A stretch of DNA of 64,000 nt, taken from contig NZ_CP013106.1 of assembly GCF_001431725.1 (NCBI RefSeq), positions 3,224,001 through 3,288,000 of the forward strand, read 5' to 3'. Below the pieces are notes generated by a model, which was given only the letters and a program-made list of their open reading frames with translations, did not search any database and was not told the DNA's origin. This stretch comes from Halomonas huangheensis (GTDB taxonomy: Bacteria > Pseudomonadota > Gammaproteobacteria > Pseudomonadales > Halomonadaceae). Positions 56,747 through 64,000 of this stretch are shown here, one piece after another (within the stretch, counting starts at the first letter, position 1; each line of letters begins with the position of its first letter). Position numbers and translations under genes: made by a program.

Positions 56747-58342
56747 ATGTCGAATCTGCCGAAACATATCTCCGTGGCCAGCAAGGCCACGGAACTGACC
56801 GTACTACTTCTGATGCTGACCATACTGACGGTATTGATCAGTGAGCTGCCGCGGGAAGTCTTTTCGACGGAGTCGAAGAGTTTCTTCCTGGCTGTCGGCG
56901 TGGTCGGCAGTTGGCGCTACAGCTGGTGGTTCGTCCAGGCGCTACGCTCGGTGTGGTACAACCGACGCATCTTTCCACGTATGCGTGCAGAAGCCGATGC
57001 GCTCGGCGAGCAGGGCAAGCCTGCCGAGCTGTACGTGTTATGCACGTCATTTCGTATCGACCCACCGGTGTGCTACCGCGTCTATGACGCTCTGATCAGG
57101 GAAGTGGCGGCCTACGGTGTACCGAGTACGATCTTTGCCTCCGTCTCTGATCAGACCGATGTCGATATCATCGGCCATGTGCTGCAAGACCATGGCTGGC
57201 CGAGCAATATCGAGCTGCGTTACATGTTCCAGAAAGGTGATGGCAAGCGCTCAGCCATGGCCGAGGTGCTTCGCGCCATCTCCCGCCGCACCCCTGCACC
57301 AGGTGCTCTGTTGATCTCCATGGATGGCGATATTCTGCTCGAGCCCAACACTCTGGAGCGTTCGCTGTCATTTTTCGCGCTGCGCGATGACCTCGGTGCC
57401 CTGACGACCAACAACAGCGCCATCGTCACCGGCAGTGATGCGACCGCTGAATGGTATGACCTGCGCTATGCTCAGCGTCATCTGGTGATGAGCTCGATGT
57501 CGGTCTCCGAACGGTTGCTGGTACTGACCGGTCGTTACAGCGTGTTTCGTGCCGACCTGGCGACGCACCCGACCTTTATCGGCATGGTCGAGAGCGATCA
57601 CGTCAATCACTGGCGCTTCGGCGACTTCAAGTTCCTTTCCGGCGACGACAAGTCAACCTGGTACTGGCTGCTGAAGAACGGTTGGAAGATGCTCTACATC
57701 CCCGACGTCTTTGTCACCGGGTTCGAGGAACTTCCCGACCGTAAGCGCTTCTTCGCCTCGACCACCGATCTGATGCGTCGCTGGTACGGCAACATGTTGC
57801 GCACCAGTGGCCGCGCCATCGCACTGGGTCCAAGACCCATGGGATTGTTCACCTGGTGGAGCCTGGTCGACCAACGCCTGTCGATGTGGACAACCCTGAT
57901 CGGGCCTACAGTGGCGGTGTTGGTGACGCTGTTCATCCGGCCGTCCTTCATCTTCGTCTATGTACTGTGGATCCTGATGACCCGCAGCATTTCCACGCTG
58001 ATTCTGGCCTGGCAGCGTGGGCGCTACAGCCTGCTGTGGATACCACTGATCTACTACAACCAGGTCTATGGCGCTCTGCTCAAGACCTGGGTGAGCTTCC
58101 GCTTCAATCGCCAGAAATGGTCACGTCAGGGTATTTCTGCCGGCGAACCCGACTCCCTTTCCGCTGCACGGCGCCAACGCCGTATGGGGCATCTTCTGCA
58201 TGGTTTCCACGTCTGCCTGATGGTCTTCGTGCTGCTGCTGGCCACCGGAGTGCTCAGAGCCCCGGATCGCGTGTCACTGCAGATCCTCGACCTTGGCGGC
58301 CTGACACCTGCCAGCGCGCCAGCTCCCGAAAAGAGCTCCTGA
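56747..58342 (+). CDS. Alg8-like glycosyltransferase (polyuronate synthase)
   Basis: This 531-residue inner-membrane protein has two N-terminal helices and a GT2 domain with VLCTSFRIDPP, the DxD-like SMDGDILLEP (about 192), YAQRHLVMSSMSVSERLLVLTGR, GDDKSTWYWLL (about 300), and the acceptor-site motif RRWYGNMLR (about 342). Then come GLFTWWSLVDQRLSMWT and further helices to LLYYNQ-like IYYNQVYGALLKTW. This order and wording are those of Alg8, the alginate polymerase. Alg8 uses GDP-mannuronate; given the ugd neighbour I infer a UDP-glucuronate-using variant. It lies 9 bp after ugd and 20 bp before the Alg44-like gene. Confidence 0.88.
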   Translation: MSNLPKHISVASKATELTVLLLMLTILTVLISELPREVFSTESKSFFLAVGVVGSWRYSWWFVQALRSVWYNRRIFPRMRAEADALGEQGKPAELYVLCTSFRIDPPVCYRVYDALIREVAAYGVPSTIFASVSDQTDVDIIGHVLQDHGWPSNIELRYMFQKGDGKRSAMAEVLRAISRRTPAPGALLISMDGDILLEPNTLERSLSFFALRDDLGALTTNNSAIVTGSDATAEWYDLRYAQRHLVMSSMSVSERLLVLTGRYSVFRADLATHPTFIGMVESDHVNHWRFGDFKFLSGDDKSTWYWLLKNGWKMLYIPDVFVTGFEELPDRKRFFASTTDLMRRWYGNMLRTSGRAIALGPRPMGLFTWWSLVDQRLSMWTTLIGPTVAVLVTLFIRPSFIFVYVLWILMTRSISTLILAWQRGRYSLLWIPLIYYNQVYGALLKTWVSFRFNRQKWSRQGISAGEPDSLSAARRQRRMGHLLHGFHVCLMVFVLLLATGVLRAPDRVSLQILDLGGLTPASAPAPEKSS

Positions 58343-58362
58343 CCGGACACAAGGAATCAACC

Positions 58363-60078
58363 ATGAGCGATTACTTTGCCAACGAGAACGGCCGTGCCAA
58401 CGAGAACGACCATCCTCGTAACGACCATCCTCGTAACGACTATCCTCGCAACGAACTGCACAATGGTGCTGCCCAGGGCAGGGACCTCCAGAACAGTGCC
58501 CATGACCGCCAATCAGCGCAGTTACCGCCACACAACGGTGGTGGCCGGCGGGAGCCACGCCTGTCGGAGGAGCCCTACCTGCCGGAAGAGTCGCCCTCCG
58601 TGCACTCGAGAAGCCAACAGACAACCAGCGAGGCACGTGGATCAATGTCTCACGAGCGTCGTGATGAACGTCGCTTTATCCGCGTACATGCCCACTTCGA
58701 GGTGCGTTTCGAAGATGGTAACCACTTTCGCGGCGTCGACCTGTCCCAGGGGGGCTTTGCACTCAAGAGTTCACGCCCGATGCGCGAACAGGCCAGAGTG
58801 CGTGGAGAACTGGCGATCCAGACTTCCGGTACCGAGCTGTTGGTCCCGGTAACCGCCGAATGCCGTCATTGCCAGACATTGCCGGGTCGCAATAGCGGCC
58901 ATATCGCCGGCTTCGAGATCCTCGACATCAGTCCTGCGCATCTCGAACTGCTGCGTCAGGTGGTACGCGCTCATCTGTCGGGTCGCCCGCTGGATGTGCA
59001 GAACCTGTTGCAGGGAGAGGATCCACAGACACCGCGTAAACGACGTGGAGCCGCAGACGCACCGCAGCCCATACAGCGCCCACCCAAGCCGTTGGGACGC
59101 TATGTGGCACTGTTCATGGCATTCGGCGTACTGGCGGTGGTCGCCGCTGCGACCGCCTACCGCAACTTCATGCTGATCGAACCCAGCTTTGCTGCAGTGA
59201 CCGCTCCACGCATCGACATCCGAGCTCCCAGCCCCGGCATTCTCATGGCTCACGACCTACAGGCCGGCGACAGCGTGGGCCGTGATGAGCGACTGACCAA
59301 TGTCAAGGATGTCGACCTGGAATCGGACCTGATCCTTGCCGAGGCTGCCCAACGCTACAACACCCAATTGATATCGAATCTCCAGGAGAGCATCGACAAC
59401 GCCAATGGTCAGGATGTCAGCCTTGCCAATTCCGCAGAACCTGCCAACGGCGAGTCGCTGAGCTTCGAGAATGTTTCTCCGGATGTGGCACGGGCGCGCA
59501 TCGAGCAATTCGAGACCGCACGCGACTTCCAGAGCTCTCGTTTGACGGCATTGCAGGCCCGACAGTCGCAGAACGAGATATACAGCCCTTGTGATTGCCT
59601 GGTCGCCTGGGCGCTGAGTAGCTCAGACGGCACCTACATCAATGAAAGCGAGAAGATCATGACCCTGATTCGCCCCGGTGAAGACGAGGTCATGGTCGAG
59701 GCTCTGGTGCATATGGATGACATCGCGCGCATCGAACCGGATCAACTGGCCTATATCTCACTGCCGAATACTGCCGGGCCAATCAGCGCCCGCGTGCGCA
59801 GCGTAGCACTGGATATCGAGCGCCAGCCGCGTGCGGGCTTCCCCAGCTGGGTCCGACAGCAGCAGAACGTGGCCAGCGTACTGCTGGTGCCTGAAGACCC
59901 CATTCCTGTCGAATCTGTCGGTACTCCTGTTGATGTGCGCTTCACCGAACAACCGATGCTTGGTGCCGCTGCCGAATGGATCTGGCAGGGCGGACGCGCC
60001 GTCTTTCAAGGCGCCAGCGAAATGCTCGGCATGACCGATGCCGAGGATCAGCAAGATCGCCAACAGGCGGCGCTCTGA
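58363..60078 (+). CDS. Alg44-like PilZ copolymerase with cyclic-di-GMP-binding domain
   Basis: This 571-residue protein has an N-terminal disordered stretch of about 95 residues with repeated NDHPR units, absent from P. aeruginosa Alg44 (about 389 residues). A PilZ domain follows, with the cyclic-di-GMP motif pair RRFIR (about 104) and DLSQGG (about 125). After it come one transmembrane helix (about 246-267) and a periplasmic HlyD-like part with a coiled region (about 310-400) and a lipoyl-like sandwich. Alg44 activates Alg8 when cyclic di-GMP binds. AAGGA precedes the ATG at 58363. The order after the Alg8-like gene is that of alginate operons. Confidence 0.88.
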   Translation: MSDYFANENGRANENDHPRNDHPRNDYPRNELHNGAAQGRDLQNSAHDRQSAQLPPHNGGGRREPRLSEEPYLPEESPSVHSRSQQTTSEARGSMSHERRDERRFIRVHAHFEVRFEDGNHFRGVDLSQGGFALKSSRPMREQARVRGELAIQTSGTELLVPVTAECRHCQTLPGRNSGHIAGFEILDISPAHLELLRQVVRAHLSGRPLDVQNLLQGEDPQTPRKRRGAADAPQPIQRPPKPLGRYVALFMAFGVLAVVAAATAYRNFMLIEPSFAAVTAPRIDIRAPSPGILMAHDLQAGDSVGRDERLTNVKDVDLESDLILAEAAQRYNTQLISNLQESIDNANGQDVSLANSAEPANGESLSFENVSPDVARARIEQFETARDFQSSRLTALQARQSQNEIYSPCDCLVAWALSSSDGTYINESEKIMTLIRPGEDEVMVEALVHMDDIARIEPDQLAYISLPNTAGPISARVRSVALDIERQPRAGFPSWVRQQQNVASVLLVPEDPIPVESVGTPVDVRFTEQPMLGAAAEWIWQGGRAVFQGASEMLGMTDAEDQQDRQQAAL

Positions 60079-60138
60079 TCCCCATTCATACCGCGTGCGC
60101 TGGCAGGACGCCAACGCACGCCAATCGGGAAATTCTGC

Positions 60139-61026
60139 ATGACTTCAAGATTCCTTCTGGTAAAGACAACCGCTTGCATGAGCCTGATGACCCTACCGCT
60201 AATGGCAGGTCTGTCGTTCTCTGTACAAGCGGATGATGAGCAGCCCCAGCTAAGTAGGCCCACCGTGGCGGCCTGCTCCGCCCGCCTTCCACTACTGGCC
60301 GCACCCTCTCCGCTGCCGGGCGGTGGCGATGCACATCAAGCCATCCGCGATGGCTTCTCCACCGACCGCACCTGGGGGACCGAGGAAAATGTTGACCTTG
60401 TTGACGACGGCACCGCTACCGCACTGCGTGTGACCTATCCCGAAGACACCTCCTCCCCAGGTGACACCGAGGTCGGTGGCGCAGGTTTCTACGCTGCGCC
60501 TCCCGCGCTTCAGGGACGCGATCACGTCTGCCTCACCTACCGGGTTCGCTTCGAGCCCGGCTTCGATTTCGTCAAGGGTGGCAAGCTGCCCGGTCTGTAT
60601 GGTGGCGAGGCGCCCAGTGGTGGTGACGAAGTCACCGGTGAGAACGGTTTTTCCATGCGCTACATGTGGCGCGAGCATGGTGCCGGCGAATTGTATGAGT
60701 ACGTTGTCAATCAGAGCGGCGAGGACGAGGACTACGGCGAGTCCGTAGGGCGTGGCCAGTGGCACTTCCCCAGCGGTCAGTGGGTGCAGTTGGAACAGGA
60801 AGTCATCCTCAACGACCCGGGCAGCAGTAACGGCGTGGTACGCGTGTGGGTGGATGGCCAGCCGGTACTGGAACAACAGGGTCTGGTCTATCGCACCAGC
60901 GACAGCGTGCACATCGACGGCCTGATGTTCTCGACCTTCTTCGGCGGGCATGGCGAGGACTGGCGCACGCCGCGTGACCAGTACGCCGATTTCGCCGATT
61001 TCCGCTTCCATGCTCCGGCCTCCTGA
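60139..61026 (+). CDS. Secreted polysaccharide lyase of PL14/PL20 type (possible glucuronan lyase)
   Basis: This 295-residue protein has a signal peptide (cleaved near VQA-DD) and a jelly-roll body. Characteristic segments are GGKLPGLYGG, GFSMRYMWREHG, QWHFPSGQWVQLEQEV, VWVDGQPVLEQQGLVYR and FSTFFGGHGEDW, with YADFADFRF at the end. I recognise these as the polysaccharide lyase 14/20 group. Characterised members act on alginate or on beta-1,4-glucuronan (PL14 of a Chlorella virus, PL20 of Trichoderma). It sits between alg44- and algL-like genes, where no such gene exists in alginate operons. With ugd upstream, glucuronan is the likeliest target. It may trim the nascent chain or free misplaced polymer from the periplasm. 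Confidence 0.72.
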   Translation: MTSRFLLVKTTACMSLMTLPLMAGLSFSVQADDEQPQLSRPTVAACSARLPLLAAPSPLPGGGDAHQAIRDGFSTDRTWGTEENVDLVDDGTATALRVTYPEDTSSPGDTEVGGAGFYAAPPALQGRDHVCLTYRVRFEPGFDFVKGGKLPGLYGGEAPSGGDEVTGENGFSMRYMWREHGAGELYEYVVNQSGEDEDYGESVGRGQWHFPSGQWVQLEQEVILNDPGSSNGVVRVWVDGQPVLEQQGLVYRTSDSVHIDGLMFSTFFGGHGEDWRTPRDQYADFADFRFHAPAS

Positions 61027-61054
61027 GCAAGTGAACTGTCGAGGAGACCGATTC

Positions 61055-62368
61055 ATGCTCACCAGAGCCATCCACCTCGCAGCGCCGCCACACAGGGGGC
61101 GGCGCTGCCAACATCCACTACGCAAAGTGCTGAGTCTGGTTCTCACAACCCTGCTGGCCGGACCGGCCAGCGCCCTGACGCTGGAGGAGCGCGCCGAGCT
61201 GGATCTCAGCGACTATCGTGTCACGGCTCCGGATGCGTCCTATTTCGATGTCGAGGAACGCGTCAAGACGTTGCACGATAGCGAGAATTCCATCCTGCTT
61301 CAGGAACGCGACCAGTTGACCAATGGTCCCAGCTGTCAGCAACTGCTGTCGCTGGAGCCCATCACCACGCGTCTAAGGATTCCCGGTTACTACCCCAGCC
61401 CGGAAGCATGGGAGCTGGCATCCGAACCGCTGTTCCAGTTCGAGGACAGCGTATCGATGCTGGCAGGCTCCTATATCGCCAGCGGCGACCACTATTACGC
61501 GCAATGCCTGGTCAAGTTCCTCGATAAGTGGGCCGAGCAGGATGCGCTGATGAATTTCCACTATGACCCTATCGAGCCTCAAGCCTGGTTCGCCACCGAA
61601 TCGATGATCTTCGCCGCCGGCATGGCCTATTCGCTGGTTCGTCCGCAGATCAAGGGATATGACAAGGAACGCGAGCACATCGAACAGTGGCTCAACGCCC
61701 TGGCACACCGCCACGTCAAGATTCCCGGGCAGGAAGGCAATAGCTGCTGCAATAACCACTTCTATCGTCGCGCGCTCTACGCCAGCGTGATCGGCGTGCT
61801 CACCGAAGACGATGAGCTGTTTCGCTTCGGCGTCAGCGCCATCTACTCGGCACTCAGCGACATGACCGAGGACGGCGCCTTCCCCCTCGAAGTCGCCCGT
61901 GGTCGGCGTGCCACCCACTATCAGAACTATGCACTGCTGTATCTGATCACCAACATGCAGGTGATCTCCCGACAGGGGTATCCAATCTTCGAGCTGGCGA
62001 TCGATGGCAAGGATATCCATGATGCCGTGGATTTCGCCCTACGTATCTTCAAGGATCCAGCCGTCTTCGGCGACATGGCTCCGCTCGAGCAGTACACCGG
62101 ATTCCTCAAGGACAACCAGTACTTCTCCTGGATGGAAATCTATCGGAGTCATTTCGAGGATTCCCGCATCGAGGAATTCCTTCATGAAGTGCGTCCCATC
62201 TACAACCGCAGCGCTGGCGGCTACATGACCCTGTATTTCATGGACGAAGATGCTCAGCAACACATCGTGGTCAACGAGGAAAAGCGCGAAACCCAGGCCT
62301 TCAAGGGGTTGGAAAGCTCTGTGGACGCTCCCGAACAGGACACCAGTGCATCCGATGAATCCAGTTGA
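61055..62368 (+). CDS. AlgL-like periplasmic lyase (PL5 group)
   Basis: This 437-residue protein has an N-terminal signal (LSLVLTTLLAGPASA) and an alpha/alpha-toroid body. The catalytic signature of AlgL appears as CCNNHFYRRAL (N233, N234, H235) and GRRATHYQNYALLY (AlgL has RRALAYHNYAL). AlgL of alginate operons degrades polymer stranded in the periplasm; a related PL5 enzyme of Stenotrophomonas (Smlt1473) also cuts poly-beta-glucuronate. The product is about 65 residues longer than P. aeruginosa AlgL, with an acidic tail (SSVDAPEQDTSASDESS). GAGGAG eight bases ahead fixes the ATG at 61055. The substrate is inferred to be the cluster's own polymer. Confidence 0.8.
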   Translation: MLTRAIHLAAPPHRGRRCQHPLRKVLSLVLTTLLAGPASALTLEERAELDLSDYRVTAPDASYFDVEERVKTLHDSENSILLQERDQLTNGPSCQQLLSLEPITTRLRIPGYYPSPEAWELASEPLFQFEDSVSMLAGSYIASGDHYYAQCLVKFLDKWAEQDALMNFHYDPIEPQAWFATESMIFAAGMAYSLVRPQIKGYDKEREHIEQWLNALAHRHVKIPGQEGNSCCNNHFYRRALYASVIGVLTEDDELFRFGVSAIYSALSDMTEDGAFPLEVARGRRATHYQNYALLYLITNMQVISRQGYPIFELAIDGKDIHDAVDFALRIFKDPAVFGDMAPLEQYTGFLKDNQYFSWMEIYRSHFEDSRIEEFLHEVRPIYNRSAGGYMTLYFMDEDAQQHIVVNEEKRETQAFKGLESSVDAPEQDTSASDESS

Positions 62369-62382
62369 CAAGCGAGGCTGAC

Positions 62383-64000
62383 GTGAACACCAGATTACGA
62401 CCTTCAACAAGACACTTGATACTGCGCCACTGCCACCGTCCCCTGACTACCTCAGCGGCCGTGATACTGCTTCTCAGTGGCTGTGCAGCGCCGTCTTCCC
62501 AACTCGCCGGACCGGGGGTGGCACCATTGCCTCCCCAATACGAGGATTGGTTCGATTTCGAGCAACCACGCAATCCCGAGTGGACTCAAAAGAACGATAT
62601 CGAGGAAGCGAAGCTACTGGTCGAACAGAACCAGACTCGCCAGGCCATTGCCAAGCTGGAAGGCGTCGCCAACCAGGGCATTCCTCAGGCGTACTACGAA
62701 CTGGGCAAGATCTACGACCAGGGCAAGGGCATCGAACCCGACAAGCTCAAGGCCGAAGAGAATTATCGCCAGGCGCTACGCCTGCCCTCGTGGATTCATG
62801 GCCAGGCCGCACTGAACCTGGCTCGGCTGTATATCGAGGAGGACAGCGTACCCAACCAGCCACTGGTTGCCTGGTACCTGTTGCGCGACGCTCAGAAGAA
62901 CGAGATCGGACGCAACGAGGAAGTCCTGATGGCCCAGCTCCTGTCGCATGGAGCAGAGGGCATTACCGCTGACCCGGAACGGGCCCGGGATCTCTATCAG
63001 AAGGCCGCCGAGGCCGGGAACACCGACGCCATGCAGGCATTGGCCGAGGCCTGGCATGAGGGAGACTGGTTGCCGAGCGACTCATCATTGTCACGCCAGT
63101 ACGCTGAGCAATATGCTGGAGAGCTGCGCAAGCTGGCCGCGACCGGTGACGTCGGGGCGATGAAGAAGCTGGCTCGACTCTATGCGGCAGACGGCCTGAT
63201 CGACGACCCTCAGCAGAACGTCCACTGGATGACTCAGGCCGCACAAGCTGGTGATACCTCAGCACTCTCCCAGGTTGGACGAGATATGCTTGAGGGACGC
63301 AGCCCGGAACGCGGTATCGAACTGCTGTCCAAAGCCGCTGAAAACGGTGATATCAACGCCATGGAACGTCTCGGCAAGGTACTGCTTGAAGGCGATGGTG
63401 TCGCCCCGCGTCCTCGGGAAGGCCAGCAGTGGCTTGAAGCAGCGATCAACGAAGGGTCCATCAACGCCACGACGACATTGGGCCGCGCGCTGCTCTCCGG
63501 CGAGCAGTTGCCTCCCCAGCCTCAACGCGGCATCAATCTACTGGAAAGTGCCGCCCGCGAGAACGACCCTCTGGCAATGACCGAGCTTGCCAAGGCATAT
63601 CTCGAGGATGAGGTCGTCCCCAGTCAGCCGCTTATCGCTGCCGACTATCTGGAGCGGGCTCATGAGCTGGGACATCCCTACGCCACAGAGCTGCTGGGAC
63701 AGATCACCCTCGAAGGGCGTGGTGTCGCCGCCAACCCTGGTCGCGGCGAAGCGTTGCTGCGCGAAGCCATCGCTGCCGGCCAGACCGGCGCGCTGCGCAC
63801 CCTTGGCGAAGCCTATCTTCAGGAAAACGGCCCACTGCCATACCACCCCAGTGAAGCTGAAAAGCTGCTGACCGAAGCCGCCAATGCCGGAGACACGACT
63901 GCTCAAACCAGCCTCGGCGAAGCCATGCTCAGCGGGCAGTTCGGCACCGCACAGCCCGAACGCGGTCTACAAATGCTGGAAGACGCCGCCAACGCGGGTG
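62383..64000 (+). CDS. AlgK-like Sel1/TPR lipoprotein (cut by window edge)
   Basis: A GTG at 62383 with GAGG upstream opens a lipoprotein (VNTRLRPST, then lipobox VILLLSGC with the cysteine at residue 34). At least 505 residues of Sel1-like repeats follow (such as YYELGKIYDQGKGIEPD, AMKKLARLYAADG, ATELLGQITLEGRGVAANP). The frame is still open at the window end. AlgK (475 residues) is the outer-membrane lipoprotein that localises the alginate porin AlgE and scaffolds the secretion complex. The position, 14 bp after the lyase gene, and the fold support an AlgK-like role. This one is longer than AlgK. An AlgE-like porin would be expected next. Confidence 0.8.
   Translation, partial: MNTRLRPSTRHLILRHCHRPLTTSAAVILLLSGCAAPSSQLAGPGVAPLPPQYEDWFDFEQPRNPEWTQKNDIEEAKLLVEQNQTRQAIAKLEGVANQGIPQAYYELGKIYDQGKGIEPDKLKAEENYRQALRLPSWIHGQAALNLARLYIEEDSVPNQPLVAWYLLRDAQKNEIGRNEEVLMAQLLSHGAEGITADPERARDLYQKAAEAGNTDAMQALAEAWHEGDWLPSDSSLSRQYAEQYAGELRKLAATGDVGAMKKLARLYAADGLIDDPQQNVHWMTQAAQAGDTSALSQVGRDMLEGRSPERGIELLSKAAENGDINAMERLGKVLLEGDGVAPRPREGQQWLEAAINEGSINATTTLGRALLSGEQLPPQPQRGINLLESAARENDPLAMTELAKAYLEDEVVPSQPLIAADYLERAHELGHPYATELLGQITLEGRGVAANPGRGEALLREAIAAGQTGALRTLGEAYLQENGPLPYHPSEAEKLLTEAANAGDTTAQTSLGEAMLSGQFGTAQPERGLQMLEDAANAG

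Overview
The window reads as a chromosomal stretch of a moderately GC-rich gammaproteobacterium, most likely a Halomonas or close relative (Halomonadaceae). This rests on gene content: a TrpI-type regulator divergent from trpBA as in pseudomonads and halomonads, SstT, NfrA/NfrB, a LapA-like retention-module adhesin and an Alg8/Alg44-type exopolysaccharide cluster. I could run no database search, so the genus is an inference. No rRNA, tRNA, CRISPR array, transposase or prophage was seen.

Layout. 1-11.5 kb holds metabolic and transport genes: an esterase cut by the window edge, an SLC13 permease, a cold-shock protein, a GMC oxidoreductase divergent from an FMN/Fe-S glutamate-synthase-like protein, a PhoD-like phosphatase, a YtoQ-family protein, a ChaC-like enzyme and threonine ammonia-lyase. 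11.5-14.6 kb is a sensory unit: a periplasmic molybdopterin-fold protein followed by a hybrid histidine kinase, with a frameshifted receiver-domain relic upstream. 14.8-21.3 kb is an Nfr-type (phage N4 receptor glycan) operon whose first gene, wecB, survives only as fused ends, followed by nfrB, nfrA and a YbcH-like gene. 21.3-26.1 kb has trpI, trpBA and sstT. 26.3-45.5 kb is housekeeping: htpG with a near-consensus heat-shock promoter, thioesterase, YkvA-like protein, lytic transglycosylase, TM2/LysE pair, second cold-shock gene, acidic lipoprotein, YegS-like kinase, Kef-type antiporter, pepN, YbaN-like protein, yajQ, a GNAT/ATP-grasp pair and cobO.

45.6-64 kb is a biofilm-matrix region. A 2920-residue LapA-like adhesin with near-identical 678-bp repeats lies on the minus strand. 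Back to back with it, across about 1 kb of AT-rich DNA, runs a plus-strand cluster that resembles alginate biosynthesis (Alg8-like synthase, PilZ protein Alg44, two lyases, AlgK-like lipoprotein). Its first gene is not algD (GDP-mannose dehydrogenase) but a clear UDP-glucose 6-dehydrogenase. With one lyase resembling PL14/PL20 proteins and another resembling PL5, the likely product is a polyglucuronate (glucuronan-like) polymer built by alginate-type machinery. This is the strongest candidate for an undescribed system. The leader of the cluster carries a perfect 15-bp inverted repeat and a sigma-54-like site.

Three products have domains associated with cyclic di-GMP (NfrB MshEN region, Alg44 PilZ, YajQ), which suggests that surface glycans and attachment share one second-messenger input. 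Several intergenic spaces carry a related set of heptamer tandem repeats (GCCGTAA, CTTCCCT, CTCTTCA) and a TAACTTACAGCTTA-like motif, which form a dispersed repeat family.
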